A stretch of DNA of 37,216 bases from Allofournierella massiliensis. GTDB lineage: Bacteria > Bacillota > Clostridia > Oscillospirales > Ruminococcaceae. Shown piece after piece: positions 24,127-32,020 of the stretch. A model generated the notes under the pieces. That model was not told where the DNA came from and did not search any database. It saw only the letters and a program-made list of their open reading frames with translations. Every line of letters starts with the position of its first letter. Position 1 is the stretch's first letter. A program made the position numbers and the translations under genes. The stretch is from the NCBI RefSeq assembly GCF_004345265.1, contig NZ_SLUM01000032.1, positions 1 to 37,216 of the forward strand, read 5' to 3'.

Positions 24127-25101
24127 TTATCTCTCTAAACTGCGTTGGCGCTTGCGGTAGAGTTCCAGCGCCTTGACAATGGTGTCCTCGATCTTCTGCG
24201 CGGGCGTCCCCGCTGGGAAAAACTTGGCGATTCTATTTTTGGGTATTTTGAATTGCTCCACCTGGTTGGGCTTTTCCTCCTTCATAATGGAAACGAGGGC
24301 GTCTTTGGCCAGCCGTTCCCCTCCACTCTTGGCTTCGGACATCTGGCGCATTTTGATGGCCTGGGCGTGGGATGGGGTGCAGTCCATCTCGTCCATGATG
24401 GCGAACAAGTCGGCCTGTTCTTCTTTTCGCAGGTAAGACAGCTCCACCGCAGGGCGTAGGGCAATCTGAAGCATTTCCTGGTCTTTCAGGACTGAATTAT
24501 CTACCAGCTCCAGAATTTCCGGGATAAGGTGGGTAAGGCGGATATATTTGCGTATTTGCTCATGGCTCTCGCCAGACTGTTCCGCAAGTATCTGACGGGA
24601 TCTCTTACTATCCAACTTGTGCAACGGTGTTGCACAAGTTAAATCTGTACGTTCGCCTTGCTGCCTTTTCATAGCGTCCAGCTTCATCTTGTAGGCAAAC
24701 GCCTTCTCCGAGGGCAGAATCTGCTCACGCTGCAAGTTGGAGTCCACCATGATAATCGTGGCTTCATCATCGGTGAGCTGCCGCACAATACAGGGGATTT
24801 CCGCAAGCCCCGCCAAATCCGCCGCCTTTTTCCTGCGGTGTCCGGCCACCATCTCATAGCCGCCCTCCGGTTTTGGGCGCACCAGGGCAGGGACCAATAC
24901 ACCGTACTGCTTCACGCTTTCCGTCATTTCCCGCATGGCTTCATCCATACGGACCTTAAAGGGGTGATTCGGAAAGTCGCTGATCTCCGCAGGCGAAAGA
25001 TTGACAACTTTTTCAAGCCGTGCCTCGGCTCGTTCTTCCTCTGTGGAAAACAGGTCATCGACTGAGGGAAGATTGAAGTTTAGCCCGCTGCTTTTCGCCA
25101 T
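24127..25101 (-). CDS. parB: ParB/Spo0J family partition protein
   Basis: The 324-aa protein carries the ParB N-terminal domain with the CTP-binding motif AGHRRKKAA (GHRR at 87-90) and DSNLQREQILPSEKAFAY (120 onwards), then a helix-turn-helix region (about 165-190, RSRQILAEQSGESHEQIRKY). ParB proteins bind parS centromere sites and act with ParA to segregate DNA. It overlaps the end of parA by 47 bp. In an ICE it would stabilise the excised circular form or act as a regulator. Confidence 0.93.
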   Translation of the reverse strand: MAKSSGLNFNLPSVDDLFSTEEERAEARLEKVVNLSPAEISDFPNHPFKVRMDEAMREMTESVKQYGVLVPALVRPKPEGGYEMVAGHRRKKAADLAGLAEIPCIVRQLTDDEATIIMVDSNLQREQILPSEKAFAYKMKLDAMKRQQGERTDLTCATPLHKLDSKRSRQILAEQSGESHEQIRKYIRLTHLIPEILELVDNSVLKDQEMLQIALRPAVELSYLRKEEQADLFAIMDEMDCTPSHAQAIKMRQMSEAKSGGERLAKDALVSIMKEEKPNQVEQFKIPKNRIAKFFPAGTPAQKIEDTIVKALELYRKRQRSLER

Positions 25102-25903
25102 CCGCCAGCACCTCCTTTGAAAAATCCGCGTAAGCCTGGGCCACCTTGCTCCCCTTGTCGTAGGCGTAAATACTCTTGCCTGCGGCGCTGATTTCTGCGG
25201 CTTTGATGGCTACGGGAATCTCGGAACGATAGATTTTCAACACGCTCCCGTAACTCTGCCGCAGGGTATCCGCTGTCTGTCTGGCAAGGTTTGTGCGCCC
25301 ATCCACCAGCGTGAGCAGCACCCCGTCCACCTTCAGGGCCGGGTTGATCTGCCGCTTCACCTTATTGATGGTTTTCATAAGCTGGGTCATGCCCTTGGCT
25401 GGGAGATAGTGGGCCTGCACCGGGATAATCACGCTGTCTGCCGCAGCCAGGGCGTTGATCGTAATCATGCCCAGGGACGGCATACAGTCAATGAGAACCA
25501 CGTCATAGTGCTTCTTGGCTTCATTGACATAGGTCCGCAGAGTAAACTCCCGGCTCATGGCGTTAACCAGGCTCATTTCCAGCGCGGACAGCTCAATGTT
25601 TGCGGGCATAAGGTCTACGCCCTCGCTGTGGTGCAAAATGCCCTCATCCGTGGTGAATGGCTCATCCCGGATTACTTTTTCCATGACGGTGGCCAGGGTG
25701 GTGGGCAGGCTGTCCTGGTTTTGCCAGCCCAGGCAGGTGGTGAGGTCGCCCTGGGGGTCTGCGTCAATGAGCAGCACCTTTTTCCCCAGACGGGCCAAAC
25801 CAATGCCCAGGTTCACCGTCGTGGTGGTTTTGCCTGTGCCGCCTTTCTGGTTGGCCAGCGCGATCACGCGGCCATCCCTGGGGCGGCTTCTTTGTTCCGG
25901 CAT
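25055..25903 (-). CDS. parA: ParA/Soj family partition ATPase
   Basis: The 282-aa protein starts at ATG 25903 (MPEQRSRPRDGRVIALANQK), chosen because AAGGAGG lies 8 nt upstream. Further upstream codons are open but lack a ribosome binding site. The deviant Walker A motif KGGTGKTT is at residues 20-27, and the switch region VLLIDADPQGDLT is visible. ParA ATPases form dynamic gradients on DNA that move ParB-bound cargo. The long overlap with parB shows a tightly coupled pair. Confidence 0.93.
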   Translation of the reverse strand: MPEQRSRPRDGRVIALANQKGGTGKTTTTVNLGIGLARLGKKVLLIDADPQGDLTTCLGWQNQDSLPTTLATVMEKVIRDEPFTTDEGILHHSEGVDLMPANIELSALEMSLVNAMSREFTLRTYVNEAKKHYDVVLIDCMPSLGMITINALAAADSVIIPVQAHYLPAKGMTQLMKTINKVKRQINPALKVDGVLLTLVDGRTNLARQTADTLRQSYGSVLKIYRSEIPVAIKAAEISAAGKSIYAYDKGSKVAQAYADFSKEVLADGEKQRAKLQSSLSR

Positions 25904-25929
25904 TTTCATGTCCTCCTTCTTCATAGATT

Positions 25930-25958
25930 TAGCCGCCCGTTGGCAAGACGGACGGCTA
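25930..25958 (-). promoter_or_regulatory. Inverted repeat in the parA leader
   Basis: TAGCCGCCCGT (25930-25940) and ACGGACGGCTA (25948-25958) form an 11-bp stem with one mismatch, 27 nt upstream of the parA ATG. It may be an operator or leader hairpin. There is no T-tract, so it is not a terminator. Confidence 0.45.
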
Positions 25959-25992
25959 TGTATGGGGAAATCTGAAAGATGGGCATGAAAAA

Positions 25993-26026
25993 AGCCGCTT
26001 ACTCTTGCTGAAAAGAATAAGCGGCT
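25993..26026 (-). terminator. Intrinsic terminator after the 54-aa gene
   Basis: Arms AGCCGCTTACTCTT (25993-26006) and AAGAATAAGCGGCT (26013-26026) pair with one mismatch around a 6-nt loop. On the minus strand they are followed by TTTTTT. The hairpin separates the 54-aa gene from parA. Confidence 0.8.
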
Positions 26027-26048
26027 CATCAAGCAGCGATATGTAATT

Positions 26049-26213
26049 TTACATCTTCTTCACCGGGGCGCACATGGCTTTGAGCAGAAGTTCATCCAGG
26101 CAGCCGGTGTCCCGGTTTTCACGGAGCATGGTATTGCGCAGGTGGTTGAGGCTCTGGATCACAATGCTGTTCTCGGCGGGGGTGAGGGTTATCTTAAATT
26201 TCCGTTTTTTCAT
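26049..26213 (-). CDS. Small ICE protein, 54 aa
   Basis: I start it at ATG 26213 (MKKRKFKITLTPAENSIVIQ), with AAGGAGG 9 nt upstream. A basic N terminus is followed by two likely helices containing SLNHLRNTML. Similar short proteins accompany partition genes in clostridial ICEs, and the role is unknown. The shape could suit a DNA-binding regulator, but no defined motif is visible. It has its own promoter and terminator. Confidence 0.65.
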   Translation of the reverse strand: MKKRKFKITLTPAENSIVIQSLNHLRNTMLRENRDTGCLDELLLKAMCAPVKKM

Positions 26214-26237
26214 AGGGCGTTCCTCCTTTACGCTTTC

Positions 26238-26275
26238 AGTATATATGGAAGGAACGCTACGCCGCAAATGTGCGA
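26238..26275 (-). promoter_or_regulatory. Promoter of the 54-aa gene with shared upstream motif
   Basis: On the minus strand a -35 TTGCGG (26262-26267) and a -10 TATACT (26238-26243) are 18 nt apart. The 12-mer TCGCACATTTGC (26264-26275) overlaps the -35 and is identical to the one at 5775-5786. Confidence 0.65.
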
Positions 26276-26590
26276 GAGTTCATCCACTTGAAACACAGCA
26301 GCGGCAACTCAGAAGGACAAGATAAACTGGATTCGGTTTGGTCAAATCCTGACAAATCAGGACATCCCCTTCAAAAGAAAAACCTCTCACACAGGCCGTC
26401 ATGGGATCGAAAAAATGAAGGGGAAAATGACCTCTAAAACACCCCGATTTTGGCTCGCAGTTGCCCCATTTTTTAATCATAACGGGGTCAAAAAGGGCCT
26501 GTTGCCCCATTATTAATCAAGAAAAACCGGGTCAGGCAAGGTCAAATCCTTCCAAAATCGGACAAAGGACAACAGACTTTTTGGAAAGGA
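26276..26590. other. Gene-free ICE end region with direct repeats
   Basis: No supported gene lies here. Two adjacent copies of GTTGCCCCATTnTTAATCA-like sequence (26460 and 26501) form a 41-bp period. A second pair shares GGTCAAATCCT followed by a similar CAAATC/AAAATC and GGACA (26340 and 26540). Such repeats beside an element boundary suggest integrase arm sites, but the exact ICE end and attachment core cannot be read from one side only. Confidence 0.45.
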
Positions 26591-26594
26591 AAAA

Positions 26595-26620
26595 GCCCGG
26601 AAAACCGCATGGTTCCGGGC
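26595..26620. terminator. Bidirectional terminator downstream of rpsI
   Basis: The stem GCCCGGAA / TTCCGGGC is flanked by AAAAA on the left and TTTTT on the right, so it works on both strands. It lies 36 bp past the rpsI stop and is probably native to the chromosome, which puts the ICE boundary to its left. Confidence 0.85.
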
Positions 26621-26655
26621 TTTTTGAGCATTTTTGAATTGGTTTGTCGGGCCTG

Positions 26656-27054
26656 TTATCTCTTGCTGAACTGAGGCGCGCGACGAGCGGCTTTGAGACC
26701 GTATTTCTTGCGTTCCTTCATGCGAGGATCGCGGGTCAGGAAGCCAGCCTTCTTCAGAGCAGGGCGCAGGTTCTCGTCGTACTGCAGCAGGGCGCGAGCC
26801 AGGCCGTGACGGATAGCGCCAGCCTGACCGGAAACACCGCCGCCGCCAACGCGGACAACCAGGTCGAACTTGCCCTCAACCTCGGCCACAGCCAGGGGCT
26901 GACGAACGATCAGCTTCAGGGTCTCCAGGCCGAAGTAATCATCGATATCGCGGCCGTTGATGGTGATCTTGCCGGTACCGTTGTAAACGCGAACACGGGC
27001 AACGGAATTCTTACGACGACCGGTGCCGTAGAAGTAAGGTTTAGTCTCGTACAT
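26656..27054 (-). CDS. rpsI: 30S ribosomal protein S9
   Basis: The 132-aa protein has the S9 signatures [35 protein letters not shown] and the basic tail ending FSKR, which reaches towards the P-site tRNA. The length is normal. It follows rplM by 16 bp with GGAGG before the ATG, the usual L13-S9 operon. The ICE lies just downstream of it and leaves it intact. Confidence 0.98.
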   Translation of the reverse strand: MYETKPYFYGTGRRKNSVARVRVYNGTGKITINGRDIDDYFGLETLKLIVRQPLAVAEVEGKFDLVVRVGGGGVSGQAGAIRHGLARALLQYDENLRPALKKAGFLTRDPRMKERKKYGLKAARRAPQFSKR

Positions 27055-27070
27055 ACTCTATTGCCTCCTA

Positions 27071-27499
27071 TTAAAACTCGTAAACTTCGGGCTTCTGGGC
27101 AGCCTGCTCGTGCTGAGCGCCCTTGTAGCAGCGCAGACGGGTCATGGCCTTGGCGCCCAGGGTGTTGGAGGGGATCATGCCCTTAATGGCAACGTACATA
27201 GCCTTGTCGGAATTCTCCGCCATCAGGGTCTTGTACTGGATCTCCTTCAGGCCGCCGATCCAGCCGGAGTGAGTACGGTAGTACTTCTTCTCCAGCTTCT
27301 TGCCGGTCAGAACAGCCTGATCGCAGTTGATCACGATCACGTGATCACCGCAGTCCACGTTGGGGGTAAAGGTAACCTTGTTCTTGCCACGCAGCAGAAC
27401 AGCAGCCTGGGCAGCAACGCGGCCGAGGGGCTTGCCCGCGGCGTCGATCACATACCACTTGCGCTCGATCTGGGCGGGTTTAGCGAGAGTAGTGCTCAT
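27071..27499 (-). CDS. rplM: 50S ribosomal protein L13
   Basis: I chose ATG 27499 (MSTTLAKPAQIERKWYVIDA), with AGGAGG upstream, giving the usual 142 aa. L13 is an early 50S assembly protein, and the signatures are GRVAAQAAVLLRGKNK and the C-terminal KPEVYEF. It is the first gene of the rplM-rpsI operon, with a strong sigma-A promoter and a structured leader upstream. Confidence 0.97.
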   Translation of the reverse strand: MSTTLAKPAQIERKWYVIDAAGKPLGRVAAQAAVLLRGKNKVTFTPNVDCGDHVIVINCDQAVLTGKKLEKKYYRTHSGWIGGLKEIQYKTLMAENSDKAMYVAIKGMIPSNTLGAKAMTRLRCYKGAQHEQAAQKPEVYEF

Positions 27500-27532
27500 G
27501 TCGATTTTCCTCCTGAATTTGTTTTGAACAGT

Positions 27533-27548
27533 CGCGCCGGTGGGCGCG
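27533..27548 (-). promoter_or_regulatory. Hairpin in the rplM leader
   Basis: A perfect stem CGCGCC / GGCGCG with a 4-nt loop lies in the 5' leader of rplM. Firmicutes rplM transcripts often carry an L13 leader RNA that mediates feedback, and this hairpin may be part of such a leader. The match to the known motif is not verified. Confidence 0.45.
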
Positions 27549-27587
27549 GGAAACATTCCATTGAAAGCGCACTTTGACGCAAGAGTG

Positions 27588-27616
27588 ATTATAGCCTACT
27601 TTGCCCGCCGCGTCAA
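27588..27616 (-). promoter_or_regulatory. Strong promoter of rplM-rpsI
   Basis: On the minus strand TTGACG (27611-27616) and a perfect TATAAT (27588-27593) are 17 nt apart. This is a near-consensus sigma-A promoter about 90 nt upstream of rplM. Confidence 0.9.
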
Positions 27617-27890
27617 GCACTTTTTTCGATATTTTTAATTTAATCTGGCCAAACTCTTTTATTCTCTCTCTTACTCTTGTTTTCTCTTGTTTTCTCGCTT
27701 TCGATTTTTTCAAAAAGTTTCTCATGTGTTTGTGCACCCTGTATATTACCAACGAAAAATCACCCGAAACGCTTGTCTTGCAAATCAGGCGGATACTGCG
27801 TACAAAATGGCGTAAATATGATATAATATAAGCAACTGTGCATACACAGCTTTATATTACTATATATAAGTAGCGAAAGGTGGTACTGCC
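27617..27890 (+). promoter_or_regulatory. Intergenic region with promoter of the TtcA-family gene
   Basis: This is a divergent, AT-rich region with no gene. A perfect TATAAT at 27822-27827 is the likely -10 for the plus-strand genes. The -35 is weak. AAAGGTGG precedes the ATG at 27891. Confidence 0.6.
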
Positions 27891-28619
27891 ATGCAGCGGC
27901 TGGAAGGCCTGATGCGCAAAGCCATTCAAGAATATAAAATGATCGAACCCGGCGACCGGATCTGTGTGGGCGTTTCCGGCGGAAAGGACAGTGTGGCGTT
28001 GACCGTAGGTCTCGCCCATCTGCGCCGCTATCTGAACATCCCCTTTGAGGTGGTTGCGGTAAGCCTGGACCCCCAGTTTGGCGGCAAGGCCACCGATTAC
28101 GCCCCACTGGAGGAACTTTTCGCAAAGCTGGAGGTGCCCTTTGAAATCCGCCGGTCCAACATTGGAGCGGTGGTATTCGACGTGCGCAAGGAACCCAATC
28201 CCTGCGCCCTCTGCGCCAAGATGCGCCGGGGCCTTCTGCACGACACCGCCAAGGAGCTGGGCTGCAACAAGGTTGCGCTGGGCCATCATCTGGACGATGC
28301 CATTGAGACCTTTTACATGAACCTCTGGGGCGAGGGGCGGCTGAGCTGCTTCTCCCCGGTGACTTATCTTTCCCGCAAGGATCTGACCATGATTCGGCCC
28401 ATGATTCTTGCCACCGAAAGCGACGTTCGCCGCGCAGTGAAGCACGAGAGCCTGCCGGTGGTAAAGAGCGCCTGCCCGGCAGACGGCGCCACCCGCCGCC
28501 AGGAGATGAAGGAATATGTGGCTGATATGTGCCGCAAGGACAGGGCCTTCCGCCAGAAAATGCTGGGAGCCATGCAGGGCGCGGACCTGGACGGCTGGGC
28601 CCCTGTGGCGAAGGGCTGA
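27891..28619 (+). CDS. TtcA-family tRNA thiolation ATPase
   Basis: The 242-aa protein is a PP-loop ATPase with SGGKDS at residues 29-34 and GHHLDDAIET at 131-140. It has the cysteines expected to hold an iron-sulfur cluster (C105 and C108 in CALC, C195 in SACP). TtcA makes 2-thiocytidine at tRNA position 32. This protein is shorter than the E. coli enzyme (311 aa by memory), so a related TtcA-like thiolase with a different target is possible. It is the first gene of a plus-strand run and is 42 bp upstream of alr. Confidence 0.85.
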   Translation: MQRLEGLMRKAIQEYKMIEPGDRICVGVSGGKDSVALTVGLAHLRRYLNIPFEVVAVSLDPQFGGKATDYAPLEELFAKLEVPFEIRRSNIGAVVFDVRKEPNPCALCAKMRRGLLHDTAKELGCNKVALGHHLDDAIETFYMNLWGEGRLSCFSPVTYLSRKDLTMIRPMILATESDVRRAVKHESLPVVKSACPADGATRRQEMKEYVADMCRKDRAFRQKMLGAMQGADLDGWAPVAKG

Positions 28620-28661
28620 CAGCATCCCTTTTTCAACACGATAACATCGAGGTGTTTTGGT

Positions 28662-29840
28662 TTGAATTTTGAAAAACATTGCTGGGCCGAGGTGGATCTG
28701 GACGCACTGGCCCATAATTTCCGGCTGCTGCAACAGCACGCCGGATCTGCCGCCGTGTGCGCCGTGGTCAAAGCCGGAGCTTACGGCCATGGCGATGGCA
28801 TCGTATGCCGTACCCTGGCGGACGCGGGCGCGAAGTGGTTCGCGGTAAGCTGCCTGGCGGAGGCGCTGCATCTGCGCAGCGGCGGCGTGACCGGCGAGAT
28901 TTTGATCCTGGGTCACACCGACCCGGCCTGTGCGGCCACCCTGGCCTGCCATCGGCTGACTCAGGCGGTATTCAGCCCGGAATATGCCCGGGCTTTGAGC
29001 GATGCAGCGCTGGAGGCAAACTGCCGGGTGCGCTGCCATTTGAAAATTGATACCGGCATGGGGCGTCTGGGCTTCATCGCCCGCTGTGAGGACGACATCC
29101 CCGCCTGTCTGGAACAGCTGGAAGCCTGCTTCGCTCTGGATGGGCTGGAAATTACCGGTATGTTCCAGCATTTCGCGGTAGCCGACAGTCATGCCGTGGA
29201 GGATGTGGAATACACCGGCCGTCAGCACGATCTGTTTGTACAGGTAAAAACCGAAGTGGAGGCCCGTGGCCACCAGCTGCGCACTGTACATTGCTGCAAC
29301 TCCGCCGCTCTGGTGGAGCACCCGGAATGGGGCATGGACATGGTACGGCCCGGCATTGTGCTTTACGGCTGCGATCCCAGCGACGAGGTCCATCTGGACG
29401 GGCTGCGCCCGGTGCTGACCTTAAAAACCGTGGTCAGCCAGGTGAAGGAATTGCTGCCCGGTCAGGCACTCAGCTACGGGCTGCAATTCACCGCCGATTC
29501 TCCCCGCAAGGTGGCAACCCTGTGCGTTGGCTACGCGGACGGCTACCCCCGCCTGCTTTCCGGCAAGGGTGTCTGCTCCATTGGCGGGCATTCTGCACCG
29601 GTACTGGGCCGGGTGTGCATGGATCAGATGATGGTGGATGTGACCGGTCTGGATGATGTGAAGGAAGGCGACGAGGCCGTTGTATTTGGCGGCCCGGGTG
29701 CGGACAGCCTGAACGACGTGGCCAATAAGGTCGGCAGCATTCCCTACGAAATCATGTGCGGTCTGGCGCTGCGTGTTCCCCGTGTGTATCTGCGTGAGGA
29801 CCGCTGTGTGGCCGTTGCGGATTATCTGAAACAGATGTGA
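28662..29840 (+). CDS. alr: Alanine racemase
   Basis: The 392-aa PLP enzyme interconverts L- and D-alanine for peptidoglycan synthesis. The PLP lysine is K37 in AVVKAGAYGHG. The second catalytic tyrosine fits ALSYGLQF near residue 266, and GYADGYPRLL is also present. The start codon is TTG (MNFEKHCWAEVDLD), supported by GAGGTG 7 nt upstream. The length is normal for the family. It is encoded between the thiolase and the hydrolase genes. Confidence 0.95.
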   Translation: MNFEKHCWAEVDLDALAHNFRLLQQHAGSAAVCAVVKAGAYGHGDGIVCRTLADAGAKWFAVSCLAEALHLRSGGVTGEILILGHTDPACAATLACHRLTQAVFSPEYARALSDAALEANCRVRCHLKIDTGMGRLGFIARCEDDIPACLEQLEACFALDGLEITGMFQHFAVADSHAVEDVEYTGRQHDLFVQVKTEVEARGHQLRTVHCCNSAALVEHPEWGMDMVRPGIVLYGCDPSDEVHLDGLRPVLTLKTVVSQVKELLPGQALSYGLQFTADSPRKVATLCVGYADGYPRLLSGKGVCSIGGHSAPVLGRVCMDQMMVDVTGLDDVKEGDEAVVFGGPGADSLNDVANKVGSIPYEIMCGLALRVPRVYLREDRCVAVADYLKQM

Positions 29841-29896
29841 AGGCAACACGTCGGAAATTATACGGCATTGCCTGAAAACGAAAGGACGTGTCTGTT

Positions 29897-30448
29897 ATGA
29901 GCAGACTTTTGTGTGTTGTAGACTATCAGGTGGATTTTGTTTCCGGCGCACTGGGCTTTGAAGCCGCTCGCACGCTGGAGACTCCTCTGGCAATCCGGGT
30001 AAAACAGGCTCTGGACGAGGGCTGGAAGGTGCTGTTTACCCGCGATACGCACGGAGCGGACTATCTGACCAGCCGGGAGGGTCGTTTTCTTCCCCTGCCC
30101 CATTGCCTGAAAAACAGCGAGGGCTGGCATCTTTACGGCCAGCTGGCGGAATACGAGCGCACCCCGCTGGCAAACGTGGCATTTCTGGACAAGCCCACCT
30201 TCGGCGCCGAGGGCCTGCCTGCTGCTGTACGGGCGCTGTGCGGCGGCGAGCCGGAGGAGATCGAGGTTTGCGGCGTGGTCACCAACATCTGCGTGGTGAG
30301 CAACGCCATTGTGCTGCACTCGGCTTTTCTGAACGCGGATGTGTCCGTACGGGCGGACCTGTGTGCCGCTGGGGATCCCGCCGACCATGAGAACGCTCTT
30401 CACCTTTTGAAGGGCATGGGGTATCGCATCGTGGAGGGTAACCGGTGA
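29897..30448 (+). CDS. Nicotinamidase-like cysteine hydrolase (isochorismatase family)
   Basis: The 183-aa protein starts at ATG 29897 (MSRLLCVVDYQVDF), preferred over an upstream GTG because AAAGGA then sits 10 nt away. The catalytic triad is visible as D9, K99 (LDKPTFG) and C132 (GVVTNICVVSN). D50, H52 and H69 resemble the metal site of nicotinamidases. The likely reaction is hydrolysis of nicotinamide to nicotinate for NAD salvage, but other amide substrates are possible in this family. It overlaps the next gene by 4 bp (GTGA). Confidence 0.85.
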   Translation: MSRLLCVVDYQVDFVSGALGFEAARTLETPLAIRVKQALDEGWKVLFTRDTHGADYLTSREGRFLPLPHCLKNSEGWHLYGQLAEYERTPLANVAFLDKPTFGAEGLPAAVRALCGGEPEEIEVCGVVTNICVVSNAIVLHSAFLNADVSVRADLCAAGDPADHENALHLLKGMGYRIVEGNR

Positions 30449-31986
30449 GCGCCCTGAATCAGGGCGGCCTGCAGGTCTGGCTTCGACGGGCTGTCTGGCT
30501 GCTGCTTCTCGGTTCGTTCGGATGTATTTTTCTTGTGATTGCACTGCGCGGCCACTGGAGCCTCGGGTCGCGGAAGCTGCTCTTCTGCGCTTTGCTGGCG
30601 GCGGGTGTTTTTCTGCTGCGGCGCTTTTTGCCACTGGTGGACAGGCTCACCCCCGGCCGCTGGCGAGCGGTGTTCGGCGGCGGGCTGGTGCTTCTGTTTG
30701 CATTGCAGCTGGGCAGCGGATTTCTGCTTTTGCAGGATCTGACCACCTCTCCGTTTGATACCGAAGCAGTGCTGCGCACGGCCACCGAGCTGGCGCAGGG
30801 CACCGTACCTGCTTTGTACAACGACTATTTTGCCAGTGTGGACACCAACGTACTCTGCATGTTTGTACTGTACTGGATGTACCGGCCGGTCTATCTGCTT
30901 ACCGGCTCCACCGGCCCCGCCTGGGCCATGGGACTGAATACCCTGTTCCTGTTTGTGGCGGCGGTTTGCGTATGCGGTACAGCGGGGCATTTATGGGGCC
31001 GCCGGGGCAAGGCAGCTGCGTTGATCCTCTGTCTTCTGTTTTTACCCTATTACGCCTTCACTTCCTTTGTGTATACCGACACCATGGCCGCCCCTCTTGT
31101 GGCGGGCAGCCTGTGGGGATTTCTGGCGCTGGAAGGCCGCTGGAACCGCCTGTCGCTGCGCACCCGCCTGCTGAGCTGCATCGGGCTTGGTTTCCTTGTG
31201 GGAACAGCCTTTTTGATGAAGGGAAACGCCCTTCTGCTTTATCCTGCCTTTGTGGTGTATCTGGCCTTGCGCCCGGGCTTCTGGGCTGCTCTGCGCCGCT
31301 GCTGGCGGAGTGCACTTGCCACTGTGCTGCTGTTTTGTATGGGCAGTGTGGCAGTGGTTTTCGGGTTTAACGCCTATAAGTGGAACTGCGGGCTGCTGGA
31401 TCTTTCGCTGTATGAATCCATGCACACCCCCATTACCCACTGGATCATGATGGGACTGGAAAATGATGGCGCCTTCAGCAACGACAGCTATGCTTACACC
31501 GGTCGTTTTTCCACCATTGAGGAAAAGAAAGCCGCAAATCTTGCTCGTATCCAAACCAATCTGAAGCACCTGCTTAGCAGCCCGCAAAGCCTTGCCTGGC
31601 TGTTTTTCACCAAAGCAGAAACCGACTGGGGCGACGGACTGTACACCGCCCCGCAAACTGTGAACCTTGCGCCGGTGCAGCGTACCTGGCTGCATGAATG
31701 GCTCAGCGTGGACGGTACCCATTCCGATGTGACCGCCGATTTTGGCCAGGCATTCTACTGGATGCTGTGGGCCGGAGCATTCATTGCCGCGATACGCGGG
31801 ATTCGAAATCGCCGCCAGCCGGGGGAATCCGGACTGTTTCTCTGCGCGATCTGCCTTTTGGGGAACCTTTCGTTTCTTACCCTTTGGGAAGCGAATGCGC
31901 GCTATCCGTTTTGTTATTCCTGCTGCCTTTTGCTGTTTGGAGCTTCCCTTCTGGCTGCGCCTCACAGCGAAATCCAGAGCGCATAA
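30445..31986 (+). CDS. Polytopic membrane protein, glycosyltransferase-39-like
   Basis: The 513-aa protein uses a GTG start overlapping the hydrolase stop. About eleven hydrophobic helices are visible, with a large outside loop after the first three helices (SPFDTEAVLRTATELAQG) and another before the last helices (about 330-420). The acidic TSPFD after an early helix and the overall layout resemble GT-C/GT39-type lipid-linked sugar transferases, but no decisive motif is seen. Its substrate is unknown. It probably modifies cell-envelope glycans. It ends 34 bp before lepA. Confidence 0.7.
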   Translation: MSALNQGGLQVWLRRAVWLLLLGSFGCIFLVIALRGHWSLGSRKLLFCALLAAGVFLLRRFLPLVDRLTPGRWRAVFGGGLVLLFALQLGSGFLLLQDLTTSPFDTEAVLRTATELAQGTVPALYNDYFASVDTNVLCMFVLYWMYRPVYLLTGSTGPAWAMGLNTLFLFVAAVCVCGTAGHLWGRRGKAAALILCLLFLPYYAFTSFVYTDTMAAPLVAGSLWGFLALEGRWNRLSLRTRLLSCIGLGFLVGTAFLMKGNALLLYPAFVVYLALRPGFWAALRRCWRSALATVLLFCMGSVAVVFGFNAYKWNCGLLDLSLYESMHTPITHWIMMGLENDGAFSNDSYAYTGRFSTIEEKKAANLARIQTNLKHLLSSPQSLAWLFFTKAETDWGDGLYTAPQTVNLAPVQRTWLHEWLSVDGTHSDVTADFGQAFYWMLWAGAFIAAIRGIRNRRQPGESGLFLCAICLLGNLSFLTLWEANARYPFCYSCCLLLFGASLLAAPHSEIQSA

Positions 31987-32020
31987 CATATAAAGTTTAA
32001 ATTTATAGGAGGAAATATTT

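Noticed and set aside
26280-26510. 76-aa ORF at the ICE edge
   Set aside because: There is no Shine-Dalgarno, its ATG arises from one of the direct repeats, and the product is an unlikely Cys-rich sequence.
27852-29393. 513-aa ORF on the minus strand over the TtcA-family and alr genes
   Set aside because: It is the antisense shadow of two clearly recognised genes in GC-rich DNA, with no family match and no ribosome binding site.
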